From contig NZ_CP042326.1 in assembly GCF_007904085.1 (NCBI RefSeq), forward strand, positions 806,001 to 870,000: a stretch of DNA of 64,000 nucleotides, given 5' to 3'. The position numbers and the translations under genes are program-made. Positions 24,501 to 33,261 of this stretch are shown here, in pieces (positions within the stretch are counted from its first letter, which is position 1; the number at the start of each line of letters is the position of its first letter). The notes beneath the pieces were generated by a model, which worked only from the letters and a program-made list of their open reading frames with translations, was not told where the DNA came from and made no database searches. This stretch comes from Euhalothece natronophila Z-M001 (GTDB lineage Bacteria; Cyanobacteriota; Cyanobacteriia; Cyanobacteriales; Rubidibacteraceae).

Positions 24501-26654
24501 AATCAAGTAACCGCAGCATTTCAGAGACATTGTAACCCAGTTAAGAGAGAAATAAATACTTATCTTGATCAACTCATAAGTGGCTTAACAACGATTTCTG
24601 AGGAATTACAGACAACTGAATATAACTTAGAAGAACAAGTTAATTTTCTCAACTGCGCTTACGGAAAACGGATTATAGATTGGAGTCAAAACCATTATGA
24701 ACCTCTTACTCAAGAGGCAATTAACCATGAGATAGTTAGTGTCAACCGAGAAATTGGCAAAAGGATTACGATCAAAGCCAAAAATCAGTTGACTATCACT
24801 CGCAGCCAAGAAGAACTAGACTCGATATTACAAGAAAAAGTCATACTTCAGATAAGTGATATCCCTAAAAAAAGAGCATCTAAAAGGAGAAAACAAATGA
24901 ATACTTATCATCACTACGATTCTAAATTTGAAGTGAATGAAATTAGCCAACGCTTTCACACTCACTTAAACCAATTTAAGCAAATCCTATCTTCTCAAGA
25001 AGAGGAACAATTAAAAGAAATTCAGAATCAGTTAAGTCAGGAATTAGATCACTATTACCAACATGGAATCCTGACGATTGCCTTCATTGGACAATATAGC
25101 GCAGGAAAATCTACCATTATTTCTGCTTTAACAGGAAAACGAGATATTTACATTGATGCAGATATCGCTACCGATACCACAGCACTTTATGACTGGAATG
25201 GCATCAAAATTATAGATACCCCTGGACTTTATACAGAGCGAACCGAGCATGATCAAATTACTTATGATGCCATTGAAAAAGCTGATTTATTGGTGTTCTG
25301 TTTAACCAATAATCTCTTTGATCAGATTACCGCCGATAACTTCAAAAAACTTGCGTATGATAAAGAGTATGCTGGAAAAATGATGTTAGTCGTTAATAAA
25401 ATGTCTCAAGAAGCAGGGGAACAACAGGAGTTAATTGAGAATTATAAAAAAACTCTTGCCAAAACTTTAGAACCTTATCCGTTAGAGAATTTTTCGCTAT
25501 CTTTTATTGATGCCAAAGATTACTGTGATGGAATTGACGAAGAAGATGATTTATTAATTGAATTAAGTGGGTTTTCTGAGTTTCTCCAATCTCTAAATCA
25601 GTTTATAGAAGAAAAACGAATTATGGCTCGTCTCGATACACCAGTACGGATTACATTATCTAAACTCAATGATGCAGAGTTAGCGGTACAACGGGATGAG
25701 AATGAAGAAGATGATTATTTAGAATTAGTCAATCGTTGTGCAAGAAGAGTCGAAGAGGAAAGAAAGCGTTTTCGCACAGAAGTTAAGACAATTGCTCTGG
25801 AACTAAACTCAAAAGTACGGAAAGAAGCAACTCCTTTAGTTGATAAAATAGGAACGATTGAGAGTCAAGAAGAAGCGAATAAATTAAGTAATCAAGCAGA
25901 TGAAAATATACAACAACACTGTGACTCAGCTCAAAAATCACTTGAAAATGTAGCTAACAAGGCTCAAGTTTCTCTAAGGGACTCTCTTCAGGAACTTTTA
26001 GATGCAGAGTTTACCCAAGTTTTGATCGAACGTTTAGAAAAACAGACTAATGTATCTCCCGATGGACTCCATAGAAGTGAAGGTAGAGAAGAACAACTGA
26101 ATGAGCTTCTAAAATTGGGAGAGTTTGTTAGTAATAACTTATATCAATCTGCGCAAAATTTTATTCCATTAGTGGGAAAAGATGGATTTTTATCCAGTTG
26201 GAATGTAATTGGAAGTCCTTTGCATAAAGGAGTTTATGAAGTTGGCAAATTTCTTGGTGTAAACTTTAAGCCGTTTCAGGCAGTTAACATAGCTAAAAAT
26301 CTTGGGAATGCAGGTAAAGTTGCTGGTAAAGTTTTGGGGCCAGCTATGGTCATTGTGACAGCTGCAATGGAGGTTAAAAACTTTCAAGAAGAAAAACAAA
26401 AAAGTGAAGAACTTTCTGAAGATTATAAACAAATCAATAGTCAATTTACTGAGTTAGCTCAACAATTCCAAACCCAACTTGAAAGTATCGCGCAAGAGGT
26501 AGAGAAACAAATCTACGATGAAACAGCAGAAAAAATTGAACAAATGCGAGAAGCTCACAATCAGAACATTAATCAAAATCAGGAACAAGTACAACAATTA
26601 GCCAAGTTACGTCAAGAGTTTAAACAGATTCTCTCAGAAATTAGCTCATATTAG
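21519..26654 (+). CDS. TPR protein fused to two dynamin-like GTPase modules
   Basis: A 1,711-residue protein. Residues 1 to about 340 are ten 34-residue TPRs (GAIADFNEAIRLNP type), a protein-binding platform. A short hydrophobic break (VVLIIITSFFWVV) and a helical linker lead to GTPase 1: P-loop FIGRTKAGKST near 567-577 and switch/G3 IIDTPGIGAPGG near 610. A long coiled coil follows, with a hydrophobic hairpin (LAGGLFGIAGAIAFLVPGG, about 927-960) that resembles the membrane-inserting paddle of bacterial dynamins. GTPase 2 has FIGQYSAGKST near 1189-1199, IIDTPGLY near 1231 and VVNKMS near 1291, then more coiled coil and a second weakly hydrophobic stretch (about 1585-1625). Two tandem GTPases recall Bacillus DynA. 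The likely job is membrane binding or remodelling, possibly in stress or phage tolerance; that is inference. No partner gene is evident apart from 26936, which lies downstream on the same strand. Confidence 0.85.
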   Translation: MLNLNVIKGIARKEIGDIEGAIADFNEAIRSQPDDDFAYLQRGLIRKDQLNFDDAIADYTEAIRLNPDYTEAYYERGLARIGQGNLEGAIADFTEAVGLNSDYTEAYYERGLVYLEKMNLESAIADFTEVVRVNSDYAEAYYNRGKTYWQQGNLESAIADFTEVVRVNPDYTEAYYSRGKTYWKQGNLKEAIADFTKVIRVKPDYTDAYNDRGLVYLEKGDSDSAIADFNEAIRLNPDDPQAYYNRGNVRSNQADLDSAIADLNEAIRLNPDDSEVYKQRAIFYYNQGYLESAIADLNEAIRLNPDDPQAYKKRGFAYYNKGNFKGAIADLSKQVVLIIITSFFWVVEKLSPKSLLAANQSFPKLKPVKFPINETQIWKLLFSLSRFKFARYLALKAMNYDFIRNWVIKRAQSEISGQVSEIWNWSSAQLGNFFEGAIDSKEDQNKNHFKGLDKGTKLENILWNDPDYQNGIKQSAIVSHEDYPFAKDALENTEFKLKELEEKLTQTLTDIKNQINQQAKAETAQEVIDRLDETTQALKEEIKTKLKAVQDSLEEKKRNLDSFTIAFIGRTKAGKSTLHSILTEQGWSEIGDGEQRTTRQNRFYEWNNIRIIDTPGIGAPGGKTDEETAQSIINEADLVVFVVTNDSQQESEFQFLKLLKENAKPLCILLNLRKNLNDSRRGQYELKRLLENPNRVFDNKEMQGHFNRIRGYTEKYYGNDYFSIIPVMLLAAQLSYEDKHEHQKEELWEASRIENFLEQIRLSIVEQAGIRRSQNLLGSTVKVIEEANIWTKEQATSYQTLAETIKNKQETLQQDIDKAIEETEKNLESIINELFAEIRKIVPEFADQHWNDSADELEKAWKVKLNYLNFEKKLNDSLEEESNHFTNKVQQLLEELGKDLQFTAKSGGIKGFKLNDQNPYHLKEAPGLAGGLFGIAGAIAFLVPGGFIPGIVMEVVGAVIGLIAKPKAEIKKEAINKITKSLRQQIDQKEKELTNQVTAAFQRHCNPVKREINTYLDQLISGLTTISEELQTTEYNLEEQVNFLNCAYGKRIIDWSQNHYEPLTQEAINHEIVSVNREIGKRITIKAKNQLTITRSQEELDSILQEKVILQISDIPKKRASKRRKQMNTYHHYDSKFEVNEISQRFHTHLNQFKQILSSQEEEQLKEIQNQLSQELDHYYQHGILTIAFIGQYSAGKSTIISALTGKRDIYIDADIATDTTALYDWNGIKIIDTPGLYTERTEHDQITYDAIEKADLLVFCLTNNLFDQITADNFKKLAYDKEYAGKMMLVVNKMSQEAGEQQELIENYKKTLAKTLEPYPLENFSLSFIDAKDYCDGIDEEDDLLIELSGFSEFLQSLNQFIEEKRIMARLDTPVRITLSKLNDAELAVQRDENEEDDYLELVNRCARRVEEERKRFRTEVKTIALELNSKVRKEATPLVDKIGTIESQEEANKLSNQADENIQQHCDSAQKSLENVANKAQVSLRDSLQELLDAEFTQVLIERLEKQTNVSPDGLHRSEGREEQLNELLKLGEFVSNNLYQSAQNFIPLVGKDGFLSSWNVIGSPLHKGVYEVGKFLGVNFKPFQAVNIAKNLGNAGKVAGKVLGPAMVIVTAAMEVKNFQEEKQKSEELSEDYKQINSQFTELAQQFQTQLESIAQEVEKQIYDETAEKIEQMREAHNQNINQNQEQVQQLAKLRQEFKQILSEISSY
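24884..24899 (+). promoter_or_regulatory. Internal ribosome site and ATG at the second dynamin half
   Basis: AAGGAG at 24884-24889 lies 7 nt before an in-frame ATG at 24897 (residue 1127 of the 1,711-residue protein). It precedes GTPase 2. Translation from here would give a free second dynamin of 585 residues. It may instead be a relic of two once-separate genes. Confidence 0.5.
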
Positions 26655-26935
26655 AACTCATTTTTCAGCGCATCCAGCATGAAAATAAATCGGTACGGGC
26701 ATCAGCATTAGTTTTAATTTCCAGCATCAGTACAGCCTCTGCTCATCAAATGCCTGACTTCTATGAGGCAGCCGATAAAACTACTGATTGGGCATGTGAG
26801 CGATTATATCAAAAACAACGCAATTTCATGTATCCTAGATCCCCTATGGGGATGAACTTCGATATTCCCACAAAACTCTGGGAACTCTCATTAACAACAC
26901 TCGTCTTAAAACCAGAACAGCTATATGCCAAAAAA

Positions 26936-27448
26936 ATGATGTCTAAAAATCTCTGGCTAAAATATCTACCAGTGTTTCTCCTTATAGGAGGATTTTTTCA
27001 ACCCTTGGCTATGGCACAACCCCCTCAAAATCCTCAAACAGAACCGCAACTTTTAACCCAAGGTAGAGGGGTTGGTAATTCTGGTCGAGGCAACCCTGGT
27101 CGAGGTAATTCTGGTCGAGGTAATCCTAATCGAGGTCGTTCAGGAAATGGATCCTCTACTCAACAGGAATTAATTAATGTTTCCATTGATAAAAGAGAAA
27201 TTCGTGACTTTGTAGAAAGAAGAGACTATACAGGGTATAGCAGTTTGCCTCCTGGTATTCGTAGAAACCTCGCTAGAGGAAAACCCATTCCGCCAGGTAT
27301 TGCCAAGCAAAGAAGAGTTCCTACTCGTTTACAGGAAAGGCTTCCTGACTATTCTGGATACGAATGGCGAATTTATGGCAATGACTTGGTGTTAGTTGCA
27401 ACTGCAAATGGAATTATTGCAGAAGTTCTTTCTGGCATTTTAAGATAA
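26936..27448 (+). CDS. Secreted CigR/RcnB-like protein
   Basis: I start at ATG 26936 (MMSKNLWLK), because a classic signal peptide follows (LPVFLLIGGFFQPLAMAQ, cleavage near AMA-Q), giving 170 residues. After the signal comes a Gly/Arg/Asn-rich run made of 15-bp direct repeats (GRGNPGRGNSGRGNPNRGR) and then a folded C-terminal domain with SSLPPGIRRNLARGKPIPPG and a closing YGNDLVLVATANGIIAEVL, typical of CigR-like anti-virulence and RcnB-like periplasmic proteins. It likely sits in the periplasm; its function here is unknown. The frame is open upstream to about 26656 without ATG before 26750 and that stretch does not look like part of this family; it may be remains of another gene. Confidence 0.7.
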   Translation: MMSKNLWLKYLPVFLLIGGFFQPLAMAQPPQNPQTEPQLLTQGRGVGNSGRGNPGRGNSGRGNPNRGRSGNGSSTQQELINVSIDKREIRDFVERRDYTGYSSLPPGIRRNLARGKPIPPGIAKQRRVPTRLQERLPDYSGYEWRIYGNDLVLVATANGIIAEVLSGILR

Positions 27449-27452
27449 GTGC

Positions 27453-28091
27453 CTATTCTCCTAACGTATAGGCAAGTTTATCAGCAATTCCTTCTACCCA
27501 TTTTTCATCCTGTTTTGTGTAGCTACGAGGGGCATTTGCCACAACAAATAATGCCCCTTTTTTCCCCATAGGCTGACAAATTAAGGCTTGAGAATTTTCT
27601 GGAAGATAGTCAAATTCTATTTTGCCAGGATAAAGATTTAAATTGACCAAATAAACAGGTTTTTGCTTTTCTAAGACTCGCTTGAGAATTGCCCCTGGGG
27701 TAACTTCTGCTTTTGGGGCTAAAATGCCTCGCCGTAGTAAAACTTTGCCATCATAATAGATTAACAGCGATCGCGCTGGAGTATTCGTTAACAACATCAG
27801 AGAAGCCCATGCTAACTCTGCCTTCACTTCCTCTGATAAATCCTCAGCTAACTCAAACCCCTCTTCTCCCACTAACTCTACAGCCTCTGGGGGACGCGGT
27901 TGCACTCGTTGCCAAATTAATCCCACTAAAATTAGAATCGCACTGAGAAAAACCCCCATAGCATCAGAACGGGCTTGAGAAGACGTTAAAGAGGTAGTGA
28001 CTAAGCGATTAATTAATAAAAGAGTGCCGCCTACCCCTCCAACAACAAGAGGTAGCAGGCGTAAAACCCAATTGGGATCAGAGGTTTTCAT
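27453..28091 (-). CDS. Complex C cofactor assembly subunit B-like protein (CCB2/CCB4 family)
   Basis: Proteins of this cyanobacterial and chloroplast family help attach the extra c-type haem to cytochrome b6 of the cytochrome b6f complex. The 212 residues begin with two membrane segments (LLPLVVGGVGGTLLLINRL and MGVFLSAILILVGLIW), followed by a soluble domain (about 65-212) with LAWASLMLLTNTPARSLLIY and LICQPMGKKGALFVVANAP. This layout and sequence are what I know of the family. It lies 24 bp downstream of rpaB on the same strand, so it is probably co-transcribed with this light-stress regulator. Its stop is 4 bp from that of the convergent CigR-like gene. Confidence 0.78.
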   Translation of the reverse strand: MKTSDPNWVLRLLPLVVGGVGGTLLLINRLVTTSLTSSQARSDAMGVFLSAILILVGLIWQRVQPRPPEAVELVGEEGFELAEDLSEEVKAELAWASLMLLTNTPARSLLIYYDGKVLLRRGILAPKAEVTPGAILKRVLEKQKPVYLVNLNLYPGKIEFDYLPENSQALICQPMGKKGALFVVANAPRSYTKQDEKWVEGIADKLAYTLGE

Positions 28092-28115
28092 ATTAAGAAA
28101 GAATTATCGCCCTGA

Positions 28116-28862
28116 TTAAGATTTTTCCTCGCCAGGTTCCATGACTCGCTGAAACATATACCCTGTTCCCCGAGCGGTTAAAATTAACTCTGGGTTACTG
28201 GGGTCATCTTCCAGTTTAGCCCGTAAACGGGAAATATGGACATCTACCACCCGTGTATCCACATGACGTTCAGGGGTATAACCCCAAACCTCTTGCAGAA
28301 TTTCTGAGCGAGAAAACGCCTCTCCCGAACGACCCACCATCAGTTCTAGGAGACTAAACTCCATTCCTGTTAAACGGATGCGTTCATCCCCTTTATAAAC
28401 TTGGCGGCGGTTAGTATCAATTTTAATTGAACCCACCTGAATTACCCCAGAACTGGGAATCCCTGAGAGTCCTTCTTTATCCACTCGCCTTAAAACTGAG
28501 CGGATACGGGCTTCTAACTCTTTGGGAGAAAAAGGCTTAACGACATAATCATCTGCTCCTAATTCTAGCCCAGTAATGCGATCAGCAACATCTCCTAGAG
28601 CCGTTAGCATGATAATAGGAATATCCGATTCTTTCCGCAATTCTTGGCAAACGCCATAACCATCTAGTTTCGGCATCATCACGTCTAATACGACGAGATC
28701 AGGCTGATTTTCGTTAAACGTGGCAATGGCTTCTTCACCATCAGCGGCGGTGACAACATCATAACCAATCATGGATAAACGGGTTTCTAGAATGCGACGA
28801 ATACTCGCTTCGTCGTCAACGACTAGAATTTTTTCTTTATGATTTTCCAAATTACTCAACAC
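28116..28862 (-). CDS. rpaB: OmpR-type response regulator RpaB
   Basis: RpaB is the essential cyanobacterial regulator (chloroplast ycf27) that binds HLR1 sites and controls photosystem and high-light genes downstream of the kinase NblS. The 248 residues contain a REC domain (ILVVDDEASIRRILETRLS; acceptor Asp in LVVLDVMMPKLDGYG; Lys in DYVVKPFSPKELEAR) and a winged-helix output domain with WGYTPERHVDTRVVDVHISR. The sequence is extremely close to what I recall for RpaB over its whole length. A weak start alternative does not affect the domains. It leads the two-gene unit with the haem assembly factor and is divergent from radA (197-bp spacer). Confidence 0.93.
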   Translation of the reverse strand: MLSNLENHKEKILVVDDEASIRRILETRLSMIGYDVVTAADGEEAIATFNENQPDLVVLDVMMPKLDGYGVCQELRKESDIPIIMLTALGDVADRITGLELGADDYVVKPFSPKELEARIRSVLRRVDKEGLSGIPSSGVIQVGSIKIDTNRRQVYKGDERIRLTGMEFSLLELMVGRSGEAFSRSEILQEVWGYTPERHVDTRVVDVHISRLRAKLEDDPSNPELILTARGTGYMFQRVMEPGEEKS

Positions 28863-29059
28863 TCCTTATTTTTTCTAAATGTTTTTACTTATTGTTTCTA
28901 TTTCTAGAATATCCTTTAGAGAGAGATTCTTAGCGACTACGTTATCTTCTCTTCCTGAAAATAATCAATTTCTAACATTGGTTTTAGGTTTATAAACTGT
29001 AAGGATACATCTTAACAATTTAAAACCAGTTGCAGAAAGTCTATTAATGTTCATTTAAA

Positions 29060-30574
29060 ATGTCTAAAGCGAAAGTTATCTATGTTTGCAGTGCTTGTGG
29101 TGCTGAACATAACCAATGGTTTGGAAAATGTTCTAGCTGTGGAGCGTATGGGACATTAGAGGAAGAATTTGTCACTTCAGTGAATGCGAACCCTCGTACA
29201 GGATGGCAGTCGAATAAAGATTCTACCACTGTTACTCATAATAAGCCTCCGAAGGCTCGGATTTCCCTCAAGTTTTCTCAAATTAAAGATGATGAACAGC
29301 CTCGCTATCCTTCAGGTTATGGGGAGTTAGATCGCGTGTTAGGTGGCGGAATTGTGCCAGGTTCCTTGGTTTTACTTGGGGGTGATCCTGGGATTGGCAA
29401 GTCAACGCTATTATTACAGGTGGCAAACCAAACCGCCAATAGCCAGCGAACCTTATATGTTTCTGCGGAAGAGTCTGGGCAGCAGGTAAAGTTACGGGCT
29501 TCTCGCTTAGGAGTGGGGTTAACTGATTCTCCTGATGATCAGGTAGAGGAGAGTAATGGTCGTAAGCCCAAAAGTATGAGCCATGAAAATCTTTATGTGT
29601 TACCAGAAACGGATTTAGAAGAAATTTTACGGGAATTAGAATCTCTCAAACCCCTACTAGCGATTATAGATAGTATTCAAACCCTTTATTTTGCCTCTTT
29701 AAGTTCTGCACCTGGTTCAGTTGCCCAAGTGAGGGAGTGTACTTCGGCGTTAATGCAGGTGGCAAAACGGGAGAATATTACCCTGTTAATTGTTGGTCAT
29801 GTGACCAAAGAAGGCGCGATCGCGGGGCCAAGGGTATTAGAACATTTAGTGGATACTGTACTGTATTTTGAGGGCGATCGCTATGCGTCTCACCGCTTAT
29901 TACGGTCGGTGAAAAATCGCTTTGGGGCAACCCATGAAATTGGGGTGTTTGAAATGGTGGATCATGGCTTGCGAGAGGTGGAAAATCCCTCAGAGTTATT
30001 TTTAGGGAATCGGGATGAAGCAGTGCCAGGAACAGGAATTGTGGTGGCTTGTGAAGGCACTCGCCCCATTGTTGTGGAGTTACAAGCTCTTGTCAGTCCT
30101 ACCAGTTATACTTCCCCCCGTCGGGCAACAACAGGGGTAGATTATAACCGACTGCAGCAAATTTTAGCAGTTTTAGAGAAACGGGTGGGGATTCCCTTAT
30201 CAAAGTTAGATGCTTATGTGGCAACGGCTGGGGGGTTAGGGGTAGAAGAACCAGCAGCAGATTTAGGGATTGCTGTCGCTGTGGTTGCTAGTTTTCGCGA
30301 TCGCATTGTGGATCCGCGCACGGCTTTAATTGGAGAAGTGGGCTTAGGGGGACAAGTGCGCTTAGTTTCCCAGTTAGAATTACGGATTAAAGAGGCGGCG
30401 AAATTAGGGTTTAAACGCGCGATCGTTCCCCAAGGGCAAAGTCTTCCTGATCTGGGCATTGAAATTATTACCGTTAGCAAGGTTATTGATGCCATTGTCG
30501 CTGCTATTCCGCCTCAACCCCGTTATGGAGAAAATGATGAGGTTTCCATTTCAGAAGAAGACGAAGAAGGATAG
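29060..30574 (+). CDS. radA: DNA repair protein RadA
   Basis: RadA is a RecA-like, hexameric branch-migration ATPase in homologous recombination. The 504 residues show the N-terminal C4 zinc finger (VCSACGAEH ... CSSCGAYG), Walker A GGDPGIGKSTLL, Walker B LLAIIDSIQT, the RadA-specific KNRFGATHEIG, and a C-terminal Lon-protease-like domain (GLGVEEPAADLGIAVAVVAS). Length is slightly above the usual 450-460 because of a short insert after Walker A (DSPDDQVEESNGRKPKS). The gene is divergent from rpaB and 121 bp before pyrH; that spacer shows no gene. Confidence 0.95.
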   Translation: MSKAKVIYVCSACGAEHNQWFGKCSSCGAYGTLEEEFVTSVNANPRTGWQSNKDSTTVTHNKPPKARISLKFSQIKDDEQPRYPSGYGELDRVLGGGIVPGSLVLLGGDPGIGKSTLLLQVANQTANSQRTLYVSAEESGQQVKLRASRLGVGLTDSPDDQVEESNGRKPKSMSHENLYVLPETDLEEILRELESLKPLLAIIDSIQTLYFASLSSAPGSVAQVRECTSALMQVAKRENITLLIVGHVTKEGAIAGPRVLEHLVDTVLYFEGDRYASHRLLRSVKNRFGATHEIGVFEMVDHGLREVENPSELFLGNRDEAVPGTGIVVACEGTRPIVVELQALVSPTSYTSPRRATTGVDYNRLQQILAVLEKRVGIPLSKLDAYVATAGGLGVEEPAADLGIAVAVVASFRDRIVDPRTALIGEVGLGGQVRLVSQLELRIKEAAKLGFKRAIVPQGQSLPDLGIEIITVSKVIDAIVAAIPPQPRYGENDEVSISEEDEEG

Positions 30575-30695
30575 CTTTCTGACAAACTTTATGCCAAACT
30601 GCTATCTTAGATGTCTTTGGAGAACCACCTCCTCATCCTACCGGAAGGACATTATGATATTGAAAAACTAATATTCGAGCAGGTGTGCGAAAAGG

Positions 30696-31409
30696 ATGAG
30701 TTATAAAAGGGTTTTACTCAAACTAAGTGGTGAAGCATTGATGGGATCTCACCAGTATGGCATTGATCCCACAGTGGTAACCGAAATTGCTCAACAAGTT
30801 GCTGAAATTGTGGAAACTAATGTCGAAATGGCAATTGTTGTCGGTGGCGGCAATATTTTTCGGGGAGTTAAAGCAGCTTCTGGGGGAATGGATCGAGCTA
30901 CTGCCGATTATATTGGTATGATTGCAACAGTGATGAATGCTTTAACACTTCAGGATGCCCTAGAGCAAGCTGGAGTCCCGACAAGGGTACAAAGCGCAAT
31001 TACAATGCAACAAGTAGCCGAACCTTACATTAGACGACGTGCCATTCGCCACTTGGAAAAAAAACGAGTGGTGATTTTTGCGGCTGGTTCTGGAAATCCC
31101 TTTTTTACCACTGATACCACAGCAGCGTTGCGAGCCGCCGAAATTGATGCAGAAGTGCTATTTAAGGCAACGCAGGTAGATGGGGTCTATGATAGGGATC
31201 CCCATACTAATGCAGACGCTCGTTTGTTTGATAAGTTGAGCTATACTTATGTCCTTACGGAGGATTTACGGGTAATGGATGGTAGCGCGATCGCGCTCTG
31301 TCGCGATAATAACATTCCCATTGTTGTTTTTAATTTACGACAACGAGGCAATATCATGCGCGTTGTTAAAGGAGAATCTGTCGGAACATTGGTTGGAGGT
31401 AGTAAATGA
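30696..31409 (+). CDS. pyrH: UMP kinase
   Basis: Phosphorylates UMP to UDP in pyrimidine nucleotide synthesis, as a hexameric amino-acid-kinase-fold enzyme in the cytoplasm. The 237 residues match the family length and show [34 protein letters not shown] (UMP site) and [14 protein letters not shown]. The start at 30696 is preceded by AAAAGG. The stop codon overlaps the ATG of frr by 4 bp (ATGA), the classic pyrH-frr pair with translational coupling. Confidence 0.96.
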   Translation: MSYKRVLLKLSGEALMGSHQYGIDPTVVTEIAQQVAEIVETNVEMAIVVGGGNIFRGVKAASGGMDRATADYIGMIATVMNALTLQDALEQAGVPTRVQSAITMQQVAEPYIRRRAIRHLEKKRVVIFAAGSGNPFFTTDTTAALRAAEIDAEVLFKATQVDGVYDRDPHTNADARLFDKLSYTYVLTEDLRVMDGSAIALCRDNNIPIVVFNLRQRGNIMRVVKGESVGTLVGGSK

Positions 31410-31954
31410 AATTATCTGATGTAGAAAGTAAAATGAAAAAAACTATTGAGGCGACCCAACAGTCCTTCAATAGTTTACGCACAGGACGAGCTAATTCTGC
31501 TGTATTAGATCGGGTTACGGTGGAATATTATGGTATGGAAACACCGCTAAAGTCGTTAGCGAATATTAGCACCCCCGATGCGACGACAATTTTGGTTCAA
31601 CCCTATGATAAAGGGAGTCTCGAACAAATTGAAAAAGCGATCTCCATGTCAGATGTGGGATTAACTCCCAATAATGATGGTGAAGTGGTGCGTCTCAATA
31701 TTCCTCCCCTAACCAGTGAACGGCGACAAGAATTAGTCAAACTTGCGAGTAAATATGCCGAAGAAGGACGGGTTTCTATTCGCAATATCCGCCGTGATGC
31801 CATTGAAGAAGTGCGAAAAAAAGAAAAAAATAATGACCTCTCAGAAGATGAATCCCGTGATATTCAAGATAAAATTCAGAAACTAACTGATAAGTATGTC
31901 AGTAAAGTGGATGAATTGTTAAAAGCAAAAGAAGAAGATATTACAACTGTCTAA
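31406..31954 (+). CDS. frr: Ribosome recycling factor
   Basis: RRF splits post-termination ribosomes together with EF-G. The 182 residues are of standard length and show the hallmark stretches [32 protein letters not shown], and [20 protein letters not shown]. It overlaps pyrH by 4 bp. After the stop, the 180 bp before pdhA hold one copy of the dispersed heptamer repeat and no gene. Confidence 0.96.
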   Translation: MKLSDVESKMKKTIEATQQSFNSLRTGRANSAVLDRVTVEYYGMETPLKSLANISTPDATTILVQPYDKGSLEQIEKAISMSDVGLTPNNDGEVVRLNIPPLTSERRQELVKLASKYAEEGRVSIRNIRRDAIEEVRKKEKNNDLSEDESRDIQDKIQKLTDKYVSKVDELLKAKEEDITTV

Positions 31955-32009
31955 AATTTCTGTAATTTTAACTCTGTGAAGACCAACGATAGCAGTTTTC
32001 ACGCTTCTT

Positions 32010-32056
32010 GAGGTTTTTGTCCTTCGTTGTTTGTAAACTAATGACTAATGACTAAA
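32010..32056 (-). repeat. Composite heptamer/GGACAAA repeat
   Basis: The complement reads two to three TTAGTCA heptamers, then GTTTACAAACAACGAAGGAC and AAA. It lies between frr and pdhA in reverse orientation to the copy at 8922. Confidence 0.75.
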
Positions 32057-32134
32057 TTTATACCTCAACAGAATTAAGAAGCTAGACTCAGTTGGTTTTC
32101 TCATTAACTGTCAACCTGTCATTTAATAAAACCT

Positions 32135-33169
32135 ATGGTCGCTGAACGAATTTTACCCACATTTCAACCACAAAGCACAGAAGTCACCCGCGAAGAAGGG
32201 TTAATGCTTTATGAAGACTTAACCCTCGGACGCTTGTTTGAAGACAAATGCGCGGAAATGTACTACCGTGGCAAAATGTTTGGCTTTGTTCACCTTTATA
32301 ATGGTCAAGAAGCCGTTTCTACAGGCGTAATTAAAGCCCTGCGTCAGGGAGAAGATTATGTCGCCAGTACCTACCGCGATCACGTTCATGCCTTAAGCGC
32401 TGGTGTTCCCCCAAGGGAAGTGATGGCAGAACTTTTTGGGAAGGAAACAGGTTGCAGTAAAGGGCGTGGCGGTTCCATGCACCTCTTTTCTGCACCTCAT
32501 AATCTTTTAGGGGGGTATGCCTTTGTTGCAGAGGGCATTCCCGTAGCAACAGGAGTTGCCTTTCAAACCAAATATCGGCGCGAGGCGCTAGGAGATGAAA
32601 GTTCTGATCAAGTAACCGCTTGCTTCTTTGGCGATGGGGCAACCAATAATGGTCAGTTTTTTGAATGTCTTAATATGGCTGCTCTCTGGAACTTACCCAT
32701 TTTATTTGTCGTCGAAAACAATAAATGGGCAATTGGCATGGCTCACGATCGCGCTACCTCTCAACCCGAAATTTACAAAAAAGCCAGTGCTTTCGGCATG
32801 GAAGGAGTAGAAGTCGATGGCATGGATGTTTTAGCAGTTCGTGATGCGGCTAAAGAAGCCATCAAACGCGCTCGTGCAGGGGAAGGGCCCACTATCATTG
32901 AAGCCCTTACCTACCGTTTCCGTGGGCATTCCTTAGCGGATCCTGACGAATTAAGACCTCCCGAGGAAAAAGACACTTGGATGGCAAGAGATCCCATTAA
33001 ACGACTCGCTGCCTATTTAGTGGAACAAAATCTCGCCACGCAACAGGAACTCTCTGACATTGAAGAGAAAGTTCAGAAGCAGGTAGATGATTCCGTAGAA
33101 TACGCTGAAAGTAGTCCTGAGCCTAGCCCAGAGGACTTGCGACGTTATATCTTTGCTGAGGATGAATAA
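32135..33169 (+). CDS. pdhA: Pyruvate dehydrogenase E1 component, alpha subunit
   Basis: The thiamine-diphosphate-binding half of E1, which decarboxylates pyruvate to feed acetyl-CoA synthesis. The 344 residues show the E1-alpha start [23 protein letters not shown] in part, the [12 protein letters not shown] loop, and the ThDP motif [20 protein letters not shown]-type (GDG to N, about 28 residues) ending [25 protein letters not shown] is the conserved phosphorylation-loop region of the family. No E1-beta or E2 gene is adjacent, which is usual in cyanobacteria where pdh genes are dispersed. Confidence 0.94.
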   Translation: MVAERILPTFQPQSTEVTREEGLMLYEDLTLGRLFEDKCAEMYYRGKMFGFVHLYNGQEAVSTGVIKALRQGEDYVASTYRDHVHALSAGVPPREVMAELFGKETGCSKGRGGSMHLFSAPHNLLGGYAFVAEGIPVATGVAFQTKYRREALGDESSDQVTACFFGDGATNNGQFFECLNMAALWNLPILFVVENNKWAIGMAHDRATSQPEIYKKASAFGMEGVEVDGMDVLAVRDAAKEAIKRARAGEGPTIIEALTYRFRGHSLADPDELRPPEEKDTWMARDPIKRLAAYLVEQNLATQQELSDIEEKVQKQVDDSVEYAESSPEPSPEDLRRYIFAEDE

Positions 33170-33179
33170 TTAAAGAATT

Positions 33180-33207
33180 GAGGGTTGAGAGTCGAGTCTC
33201 TTCCCTC
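33180..33207. repeat. 28-bp direct repeat, left copy, flanking a toxin-antitoxin pair
   Basis: Begins GAGGGTTGAGAGTCGAGTCT and ends CTTCCCTC; nearly palindromic, able to form a hairpin. It is identical to 33980-34007, exactly 800 bp away. It lies 10 bp after the pdhA stop and could act as its terminator. Confidence 0.8.
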
Positions 33208-33261
33208 ATCAGGGGTAGCAACTTCATTGCCAACCCCTCCCATGGCTTGCTGTCAACAAAG

